From Flavobacteriaceae bacterium UBA6231 (GTDB taxonomy: Bacteria > Bacteroidota > Bacteroidia > Flavobacteriales > Flavobacteriaceae): DNA of 12,074 bases. The notes under the pieces were generated by a model. The model saw nothing but the letters and a program-made list of their open reading frames with translations. It searched no databases and had not been told where the DNA came from. The position numbers and the translations under genes are program-made. Location: positions 1 through 12,074 of the forward strand of contig DJWL01000128.1 of NCBI GenBank assembly GCA_002441545.1, read 5' to 3'. Shown here piece after piece: positions 6,490 through 12,074 of this stretch; the stretch's first letter is position 1, and each line of letters starts with the position of its first letter.

Positions 6490-6494
6490 TATCT
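6479..6494. promoter_or_regulatory. Operator site E, over the M14 -7 box
   Basis: GTTTAC-ATTT-GTATCT has one perfect half-site and one half-site reduced to GTA. The -7 element of the M14 promoter lies entirely inside it. It starts 24 bases after site D. Confidence 0.45.
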
Positions 6495-6506
6495 CAATAA
6501 ATTCAC

Positions 6507-7658
6507 ATGGAAATCGAAGTATTAAAAAACCTTTTTGAAACGTATAAAGAAAAGCATCTTTATCATCGTTATATAACACATAAGCATATAGAACCTTTGT
6601 TCTCAAAGTTGGTTGATTTTATTGCTGTTGAAAAAATAAGTGAATCTGTTTTAAAGAAACCTATTCATGGAATTAAAATTGGTCATGGAGCTAAAAGAAT
6701 ACTCATGTGGTCTCAAATGCATGGTAATGAATCTACAACCACAAAGGCTATTTTTGATTTACTAAATACACTTTTAAATGAAAGTAAAGCTACTAGTCAT
6801 ATTTTAAATACTTGTTCTATATATATTATTCCAATTTTAAATCCTGATGGAGCTGAAGCATATACAAGGGTAAATGCTAATTTAGTAGATTTAAATAGAG
6901 ATGCTCAATTATTATCTCAACCTGAAAGTAAGTTGTTAAGAAAAGTTTTTAATGAGTTTCAGCCCCATTTTTGTTATAATTTGCATGGTCAGCGTACTAT
7001 TTTTAGTGCAGGAAATTCAAATTATCCGGCAACCGTATCTTTTTTGTCACCCGCCCAAGATGAAAACTGCACAATAACATCTAATAGAAAGGTTGCCATG
7101 GAAATTATTAGCGTTATGAATGATACTCTGCAAGAATTAATACATAATCAAGTAGGTGTTTATGACGATGCTTTTAATATTAATTGTGTTGGAGATACAT
7201 TTCAAAATTTTAATGTTCCCACTATTTTATTTGAAGCAGGTCATTATCCTAATGATTACGAAAGGGAACAAACCAGAAAATATATTTATATATCATTGTT
7301 AGCATCTATTAATTATATTTCGAAAAATGAAATTGATGGAAGTAAGTATTTGCCATATTTAAATATTCCTGAAAATGAGAAACGTTTTTTTGATATTATA
7401 ATAAGAAATGCAAAGTTAGATTCAAATGAGGATTTAACAGATATAGGTATATTATATCGAGAAATGCTTAAAGACGATAAGGTAGAATTCATGCCAAAAA
7501 TTGAAAAAATTGAAAATTTGAAAGATTTTTATGGTCATAAAGAAATTGATGCAAAAGGGTATAAAGTTGTAAATGAACAAAATCAAAAATTGAAAGTAGA
7601 TAACGAAAACGTTTTCGTAGCAATAAATAATGAGATTTTCTCATTATTATTGAAATAA
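6507..7658 (+). CDS. M14-family zinc carboxypeptidase homologue, cytosolic
   Basis: A 383-residue protein with the M14 metallopeptidase signature in order: zinc ligands His72 and Glu75 in MHGNES, NPDG (112-115), the substrate-carboxylate binding region DLNRD with Arg131 (128-132), the third zinc ligand His160 in NLHGQR, and a catalytic-type Glu243 in LFEAGHYPND. All key residues are present, so it should be an active metallopeptidase or amidohydrolase. No signal peptide is visible, so it acts in the cytosol, unlike secreted M14 carboxypeptidases. Residues from about 275 onward form an extra C-terminal region I do not recognise. It is divergent from the XRE regulator and followed by an Lrp/AsnC regulator 70 bases on. 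Operators of the XRE type cover its promoter. The natural substrate is unknown. Confidence 0.88.
   Translation: MEIEVLKNLFETYKEKHLYHRYITHKHIEPLFSKLVDFIAVEKISESVLKKPIHGIKIGHGAKRILMWSQMHGNESTTTKAIFDLLNTLLNESKATSHILNTCSIYIIPILNPDGAEAYTRVNANLVDLNRDAQLLSQPESKLLRKVFNEFQPHFCYNLHGQRTIFSAGNSNYPATVSFLSPAQDENCTITSNRKVAMEIISVMNDTLQELIHNQVGVYDDAFNINCVGDTFQNFNVPTILFEAGHYPNDYEREQTRKYIYISLLASINYISKNEIDGSKYLPYLNIPENEKRFFDIIIRNAKLDSNEDLTDIGILYREMLKDDKVEFMPKIEKIENLKDFYGHKEIDAKGYKVVNEQNQKLKVDNENVFVAINNEIFSLLLK
7603..7648 (+). repeat. Two strong inverted repeats at the 3' end of the M14 gene
   Basis: ACGAAAACGTTTTCGT (7603-7618) is a perfect 16-bp palindrome. At 7626-7648, two 10-base arms (AATAATGAGA and its complement) enclose a 3-base loop. 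Both lie in the last codons, before the stop at 7656-7658. No T-run follows, so this is not a standard intrinsic terminator. Confidence 0.5.
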
Positions 7659-7661
7659 AGT

Positions 7662-7696
7662 GTGAAAAATGTGTGTATTTATCAGTGAAAATGTGT
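7662..7696 (+). repeat. Tandem direct repeat upstream of the Lrp gene
   Basis: GTGAAAAATGTGT (7662-7674) recurs as GTGAAAATGTGT (7685-7696) with starts 23 bases apart, about two helical turns. The second copy abuts the -7 box of the Lrp gene, a position that suits an autoregulatory site. Confidence 0.4.
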
Positions 7697-7704
7697 TAAT
7701 TTTG
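7697..7704 (+). promoter_or_regulatory. -7 element for the Lrp/AsnC gene
   Basis: TAATTTTG matches TAnnTTTG exactly and lies 24 bases before ATG 7729. No clear -33 TTTG is present at the right distance; TGTG at 7672-7675, 21 bases upstream, is the closest. This suggests the regulator has its own promoter instead of depending only on read-through from the M14 gene. Confidence 0.45.
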
Positions 7705-7728
7705 TTTTTTATTTAAAAATAATCAGCC

Positions 7729-8208
7729 ATGGGGAAAATTAAATTAGACGAAATAGACCATCAAATTCTTGATATGTTAATCGATAACACAAGAATTCCT
7801 TTTACCGATATAGCTAAAAAATTATTAATCTCTGCAGGAACTGTTCATGTACGTGTTAAAAAAATGGAAGAAGCAGGTATTATAAAAGGTTCTTCACTAA
7901 CATTAGATTACAAGAAATTAGGATATTCATTTATAGCTTATGTTGGCGTATTTTTAAATAATACCTCTCAAACAAAATTTGTTTTAGAACGTATTAATAA
8001 CATAGCTTTTGTTACTGTAGCTCATATTACTACCGGAAAATTTAATATTTTTTGTAAAATAAGAGCTAGAAGTACAGAACACGCCAAAGAAATTATTTTT
8101 ATGCTTGATGATATTGAGGGGGTTTATAGAACAGAAACCATGATTTCTCTTGAAGAAAGCATTAATGATAAAAAACGTTTGATGCATTCTATCTTCAATG
8201 AAATGTAA
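7729..8208 (+). CDS. Lrp/AsnC-family transcriptional regulator
   Basis: A 159-residue feast/famine regulator. The N-terminal HTH reads KLDEIDHQILDMLIDNTRIP (5-24), then FTDIAKKLLISAGTVHVRVKKMEEAGII (25-52), the standard AsnC winged-helix pattern. The RAM ligand-binding/oligomerisation domain follows from about residue 68 (YSFIAYVGVFLNN ... VTVAHITTGKFNIFCKIRARS ... LDDIEGVYRTETMISLEES). Length is normal. Family members sense amino acids or similar small molecules and form octamers on DNA. It lies 70 bases after the M14 gene, with a tandem repeat and -7 box between, and is followed by a strong terminator. A link with peptide or amino-acid breakdown by the M14 protein is plausible but inferred. 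Confidence 0.93.
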   Translation: MGKIKLDEIDHQILDMLIDNTRIPFTDIAKKLLISAGTVHVRVKKMEEAGIIKGSSLTLDYKKLGYSFIAYVGVFLNNTSQTKFVLERINNIAFVTVAHITTGKFNIFCKIRARSTEHAKEIIFMLDDIEGVYRTETMISLEESINDKKRLMHSIFNEM

Positions 8209-8222
8209 TTATTCAGATATAT

Positions 8223-8255
8223 AAAAAAAGCTCTTTTTTTAAGGGCTTTTTTTTT
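8223..8255 (+). terminator. Intrinsic terminator after the Lrp/AsnC gene
   Basis: A-run plus GCTC (8223-8233) pairs with GGGC plus T-run (8243-8253), with one G-T pair and a 9-base loop. The 3' arm ends in a run of nine T. It lies 15 bases after the Lrp stop and is a clear rho-independent terminator in the plus direction. Confidence 0.85.
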
Positions 8256-8388
8256 ATAATTTATTTTGCATTTCATGCTAATTTTTTTTGTTTTTCAAAG
8301 AATAATTTTGAATATACTATGAAAAGTAAGATGTTTGTTTTCAATTAAAAAGTTAGCTATTAATCAGGTTTTTTATATTTCAATATAA

Positions 8389-9840
8389 ATGGTATTTAAT
8401 TCTTTAGACTATTTCATATTCCTTCCAGTTGTATTTATTTTATATTGGTTTGTTTTTAACAAGCATTTAAAAGCTCAGAACATACTTGTTTTAGTTTCTA
8501 GTTATGTGTTTTATGGATTATGGGATTGGAGGTTTCTTTCATTAATTTTATTAAGTACCGTAGTTGATTATTTTGTTGCCATAAAAATCAATTCTGCAGA
8601 GAAACAGAATAAAAGAAAATATTGGCTTTGGGTTAGTGTTTTTTTTAATGTTGGACTTTTAGGATTTTTTAAGTACTACAATTTTTTTGTTGATTCTTGG
8701 GTTGATTTGGTTTCTGTATTTGGTTATCAAATGAAAAGCACCTGGACATTACGTGTTATTTTACCTGTAGGAATTTCGTTTTATACCTTTCAAACCATGT
8801 CATATTCATTTGATGTGTATTATAAAAAGCTAAAACCTACCAATGATTTCTTATCTTTTGCTGCGTTTGTAAGTTTCTTTCCTCAATTGGTAGCTGGTCC
8901 CATTGAAAGAGCATCCAATTTGTTATCTCAAGTATTAAATAGGCGTACTTTTAATTATGATCAAGCTGTAAGTGGTATAAAATTAATTTTATGGGGTTTA
9001 TTTAAGAAAATTGTAATAGCGGACTCCATTGGGCCTATAGTTGATGATATTTTCTCTAATTATACTTCATACCCAGCATCTTCACTTATTTTGGGAGTGA
9101 CTTTATTTAGTTTTCAAGTGTATGGTGATTTTAGTGGATATTCTGATATAGCCATTGGTACTTCAAAGCTTTTTGGAATTGAACTCATGTCTAATTTTAA
9201 GTTTCCAAATTTTTCACGAAATGTTGCTGAATATTGGCAAAGATGGCATGTGTCATTATCAACCTGGTTTAGGCATTATATTTATATTCCGTTAGGTGGC
9301 TCAAGAGGAAGCAAACTAAAATCTATAAGAAATATTTGTGTAGTTTTTTTAATTAGTGGCTTTTGGCATGGTGCCAATTGGACGTTTGTTTTTTGGGGAG
9401 CTTTTCATGCTTTAGCTTTTATTCCGGTATTTTTAATGGGTAGAAATACTATTTATAAGGATTCAGTAGTAGGGCAGAACACGATTTTTCCTAGTTTAAC
9501 AGAAGTAGGGCAAGTGTTGCTAACTTTTTCAATTGTAACCTTTTCAAGGATTTTTTTCAGGTCAGAATCAATAACAGATGCATTTGGTTTTATTAAACAG
9601 ATTAGCAATCATTTTTCGTATGAAACGTATCATCATCCAATGGGATATAGAATGATAGATTATTATATTTTATTGGGGTTATTTGTGTTTTATGAATATC
9701 TTATTAGAAAAGATGAACGTTCGCCTTTTAAATTTAAATATAGAGGTGTTAGGTTTTTAATTTATACAATAATTATCTTATCAATGTTGTTATTTTATGA
9801 CGATGGTATAGATAGATCGTTTATTTATTTTCAATTTTAA
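8389..9840 (+). CDS. MBOAT-family O-acyltransferase (AlgI-like)
   Basis: A 483-residue polytopic inner-membrane protein, the normal length for AlgI-type MBOAT proteins. It begins VFNSLDYFIFLPVVFILYW, the usual AlgI N-terminus, and has PVGISFYTFQTMSY (126-139), FFPQLVAGPIERA (163-175) and YGDFSGYSDIAIG (245-257). The family hallmarks EYWQRWHVSLSTWFRHYIYI (281-300) and GFWHGANWTFVFWGAFHAL (324-342) follow, with the invariant MBOAT histidine at 327. Such proteins pass acetyl groups across the membrane for O-acetylation of alginate, cellulose, peptidoglycan or other glycans. The partner is usually an SGNH-type protein, and one lies convergently four bases away. Upstream, TAATTTTG at 8303-8310 is a possible -7 element without a good -33; otherwise the 180-bp gap holds only the preceding terminator. 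The glycan substrate is unknown. Confidence 0.93.
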   Translation: MVFNSLDYFIFLPVVFILYWFVFNKHLKAQNILVLVSSYVFYGLWDWRFLSLILLSTVVDYFVAIKINSAEKQNKRKYWLWVSVFFNVGLLGFFKYYNFFVDSWVDLVSVFGYQMKSTWTLRVILPVGISFYTFQTMSYSFDVYYKKLKPTNDFLSFAAFVSFFPQLVAGPIERASNLLSQVLNRRTFNYDQAVSGIKLILWGLFKKIVIADSIGPIVDDIFSNYTSYPASSLILGVTLFSFQVYGDFSGYSDIAIGTSKLFGIELMSNFKFPNFSRNVAEYWQRWHVSLSTWFRHYIYIPLGGSRGSKLKSIRNICVVFLISGFWHGANWTFVFWGAFHALAFIPVFLMGRNTIYKDSVVGQNTIFPSLTEVGQVLLTFSIVTFSRIFFRSESITDAFGFIKQISNHFSYETYHHPMGYRMIDYYILLGLFVFYEYLIRKDERSPFKFKYRGVRFLIYTIIILSMLLFYDDGIDRSFIYFQF

Positions 9841-9844
9841 ATAA

Positions 9845-10810
9845 TTAAATATTTTTATTTTCTTTAAGGTAATTGGCTATAACAGAGGCTATAATTTCTC
9901 TTCCATGATTATTCCAATGATTATCATAAATTAATGTTGTTGGTTTTTTAGAATTTTCAAGGATCATACCAAAATCTAAATATTTATAGTCCACAGAATC
10001 ACAATAATCTAAAAATGATTTGCTTGTTTTTCTTGAATCAAGAAGAAAAACTGTTTTATTTTTATCAAAGCCATAGGTGTTAATTAATTTTTTGAAATTA
10101 TTTAAATATTGCAGGTTTCTATTATCAACAACGTCTTGGTTTTCTGCTTTTTCAGTGTGTTTTTCGGGATTATTTCCAAAGGAAACGATTTTGGATTTTA
10201 AATTTCTTAAAGGTTGTAAAGCTCCAATGCCATCCATATAAGAAAGTAATTTTATATTTTTTTTGATTTTTGAAAAAGTGAAATATTGTGAATCTATCCA
10301 ATATTGGTCTGGCTTATAAAAGTCGCGTTTTAAGTCGTTTTCAAATTTTAAATAGATTATAATTTGATCTATTAATTTAAATTTTTCATTGTAAGCAGAG
10401 ATTAAATGTAATTCGTCAGCAAAATCATATCCCGAATGGCCATATTCAAACACATCTACACTATCATTTAGTTTTTTTTCAATTTTTTCACCAATTGAAT
10501 TATAGTAATTTTGATGGAGTCCTTCTATATATGAGTCTCCAATAAGTGCAACGTCTATTTTATCTTTTGTTGGTGTAAATTCACTGTAAGAATTGAACCC
10601 CATTTTATTTATGTGGTATTCTGCAAAATTCATTCTTCTATTTCCAACAGCGTAATATCCTTCTTGATTTGGTAGATAGGTTTTTACATTTTTTTCATTA
10701 ATTATAAATGTGGGAGATTCTTGATATAAATGAAATACTCTTGTAATTATTTCTAAACAAATAAAAACCAATAAAGTATATAATAGTATTTTACCAAATA
10801 GTAATTTCAT
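9845..10810 (-). CDS. Membrane-anchored SGNH-hydrolase-like protein, probable acetyltransferase partner
   Basis: A 321-residue protein with one N-terminal hydrophobic segment (about 5-22) that anchors it facing the periplasm. SGNH blocks are visible in order: ALIGDSYIEG with nucleophile Ser93, EYGHSGYDF (122-130) for the glycine block, LKFENDLKRD with Asn158, and YDNHWNNHGR (295-304) with Asp296 and His298. This set matches AlgX/AlgJ/DltD-like proteins that complete acetyl transfer with an MBOAT partner. The adjacent MBOAT gene supports that reading, but the two genes converge with four bases between the stops, so they cannot share an mRNA. The alternative is an esterase removing acyl groups. 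No exact -7 box is seen in the 90-bp gap upstream. Confidence 0.8.
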   Translation of the reverse strand: MKLLFGKILLYTLLVFICLEIITRVFHLYQESPTFIINEKNVKTYLPNQEGYYAVGNRRMNFAEYHINKMGFNSYSEFTPTKDKIDVALIGDSYIEGLHQNYYNSIGEKIEKKLNDSVDVFEYGHSGYDFADELHLISAYNEKFKLIDQIIIYLKFENDLKRDFYKPDQYWIDSQYFTFSKIKKNIKLLSYMDGIGALQPLRNLKSKIVSFGNNPEKHTEKAENQDVVDNRNLQYLNNFKKLINTYGFDKNKTVFLLDSRKTSKSFLDYCDSVDYKYLDFGMILENSKKPTTLIYDNHWNNHGREIIASVIANYLKENKNI

Positions 10811-10867
10811 AACGAAACTTAATTGTTTTTTAATTATAAATATAACGACTTAGAATATATAAAAAAT

Positions 10868-10891
10868 ATTTAAAATTTGGGATTTTTAAAT
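10868..10891 (-). terminator. Weak AT-only hairpin after the GNAT gene
   Basis: ATTTAAAA (10868-10875) and TTTTAAAT (10884-10891) form an 8-bp A/T stem with an 8-base loop. On the minus strand it is followed by a T-rich stretch (ATTTTTTAT). The stem is too weak to be sure it terminates, so read-through from the GNAT gene into the SGNH gene remains possible. Confidence 0.25.
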
Positions 10892-10900
10892 AAAATTAGA

Positions 10901-12074
10901 CTACAATTTATTTAAAAAATTTATTTTCTCTGTTATGTTTTTACCACAAATCAAATATGATTTTGAGGTTTCTATTTCAAATACCTTTATTTGCTCAATG
11001 TGTACTTTATGTTTGAACAAGAAATCACAAATCATTTTTTGAAGATGATCATTGTTAATATTGAAATGGTCTATTTCTGTAAGATACTTTAAATCAACTT
11101 CAGGACTGGTTTCAATGGTATATTCAATATGGTTTGTGTAATTATTTTCTTTTAGTTTTAAGTTTTTTAACTTTTTAACCAAAGCATCAATATGGTATTT
11201 TTTTAAAATATTTTTTGCTTTAATTATTAAAACTTCTAAATCTCCTATTAAATTAAATATAGGTTTGCCTTTTGGTGCTAGTATATGGTGCTGAAATGAA
11301 TACATGTAATTGCTCCAACGCTTTTTATACTCTAAATCGCCGTAAGCCATATCTAACATATAATACTCGTTTTCTAAACACCATTCTAACAATTTATGAA
11401 TAGAAATGTTGCCTAATGAAAATTTTGAATAATTGATATCATACGACGGAATTGAAACAAAAAGAATATTTTTAAAATGATGGTTAACACATACATGAAT
11501 CAATTTTTCATTTGCATAAATTGCCAATATTGATGCTTTTTTTTCTAAAATAAAAGCATAAATACTTTCAAAGTAATAATTCCAGTTTTTAAGTGCATGT
11601 GTTGAATCTCTACGCTGATCAAAACGTTTAATAAGCATGTTTTTTAATGAGGCCATTAAAGTATTATATACCTCTTTTTCAATTGAACCATAATGAATCT
11701 CGTACTTTACATTAAAACAGGCTTCAAAACGATTAACAAATCTTTTTATATTATTATTAAAACTCTTTTTATACTCTTGCTTTAAAAATAAATCTAAATT
11801 TTTACGCTCTTTTATCAAAATTGCATAACCAATAATTTTTTTTTGATCTACTTTTTTAAGTATTAATTCATCCTTTTTAAAAAAAGAGTATTCTAAAAAT
11901 GAAGGACATAATGATATTGAAATTGTTTTTTTTATTAGAGAACCCTTTTCTGTTCTTTCTAACAAGCATTCATTATTTAAAGCATTAGTTAACCTATCAT
12001 AATAGGGGAGTATTATGAGTTTTTGTGACAAAGAGTCGTAAAAATGTTCCTTTTGTATAAATTTCACTTTATTG
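10901..12074 (-). CDS. GNAT-type acyltransferase of the BioF2/CelD (Acetyltransf_6) kind, 5' end uncertain
   Basis: At least 388 residues. The diagnostic stretch is ISIHKLLEWCLENEYYMLDM (221-240) followed by AYGDLEYKKRW (241-251). It corresponds to the FDFGRGDEPYKxRW pattern of the Acetyltransf_6 family, members of which work in cellulose and other exopolysaccharide clusters or attach acyl groups to sugars and lipids. The GNAT core is about 90-265; residues 270-388 are a lysine-rich tail I do not recognise. No signal or membrane segment is visible. The only in-frame initiator close to the visible N-terminus is GTG at 12067. The frame stays open to the window edge, and GTG starts are uncommon here, so the true ATG may lie outside. 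Next to the MBOAT and SGNH genes it suggests a surface-polysaccharide modification region. Confidence 0.75.
   Translation of the reverse strand, partial: NKVKFIQKEHFYDSLSQKLIILPYYDRLTNALNNECLLERTEKGSLIKKTISISLCPSFLEYSFFKKDELILKKVDQKKIIGYAILIKERKNLDLFLKQEYKKSFNNNIKRFVNRFEACFNVKYEIHYGSIEKEVYNTLMASLKNMLIKRFDQRRDSTHALKNWNYYFESIYAFILEKKASILAIYANEKLIHVCVNHHFKNILFVSIPSYDINYSKFSLGNISIHKLLEWCLENEYYMLDMAYGDLEYKKRWSNYMYSFQHHILAPKGKPIFNLIGDLEVLIIKAKNILKKYHIDALVKKLKNLKLKENNYTNHIEYTIETSPEVDLKYLTEIDHFNINNDHLQKMICDFLFKHKVHIEQIKVFEIETSKSYLICGKNITEKINFLNKL

Noticed and set aside
6206..6506. CRISPR-like or riboswitch element
   Set aside because: The repeated units are short dyads with irregular spacing, not direct repeats with uniform spacers, and the predicted leaders are only about ten bases, too short for a riboswitch.
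7984..8187. Minus-strand open frame of 67 codons
   Set aside because: It lies antisense inside the Lrp/AsnC gene; the residues (Ser/Asn/Phe-rich) look like a reading-frame shadow.
8303..8310. TAATTTTG as a promoter for the MBOAT gene
   Set aside because: The -7 match is exact but no -33 element lies 16-23 bases upstream; the nearest TTTG is 12 bases away. I did not list it as a separate promoter.

Overview
The window is strongly AT-rich. Several intergenic regions carry the Bacteroidota -7 promoter element TAnnTTTG, the starts lack obvious Shine-Dalgarno sequences, and the proteins look like Flavobacteriaceae proteins. The source is most likely a flavobacterium or a close marine relative. 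I see no tRNA, rRNA, CRISPR array, insertion sequence or phage module. This is mostly chromosomal housekeeping and accessory sequence.

Layout. (1) 1-1025, minus: the N-terminal 341 codons of a conserved Bacteroidota cytosolic protein of uncertain function, running off the left edge. (2) 1133-3950, minus: a compact three-gene proton-translocating NAD(P) transhydrogenase operon (pntAa, pntAb, pntB), closed by an intrinsic terminator at 1079-1108. (3) 4145-5415, plus, divergent from pnt: an MBL-fold metal-dependent hydrolase followed by a small membrane-anchored coiled-coil protein. (4) 5412-6205, minus: a small lipoprotein and, upstream of it, an XRE-family repressor. (5) 6206-6506: a 301-bp divergent control region with five copies of an inverted repeat of the type GTTTAC-N4-GTAAAC. 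(6) 6507-8208, plus: a cytosolic M14-type zinc carboxypeptidase homologue and an Lrp/AsnC regulator, ending in a terminator at 8223-8255. (7) 8389-12074: an AlgI-type MBOAT O-acyltransferase (plus), converging on a membrane-anchored SGNH hydrolase-like protein (minus), behind which lies a BioF2/CelD-type GNAT protein (minus, reaching the right edge). This looks like the edge of a cell-surface polysaccharide modification locus.

How the genes work together. The Pnt subunits form one membrane complex that couples hydride transfer between NADH and NADP+ to proton flow. The XRE protein probably controls itself and the divergent peptidase gene. One operator overlaps the XRE start codon and another overlaps the -33 region of its promoter, while the operator nearest the peptidase gene covers that gene's -7 element. 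The MBOAT and SGNH proteins are the kinds of partners that acetylate exported polysaccharides in alginate- and peptidoglycan-acetylation systems, although here they are convergent rather than co-transcribed. The most noteworthy signal is the five-site operator array between the XRE and M14 genes. Nothing in the window amounts to a clearly new multi-gene system.
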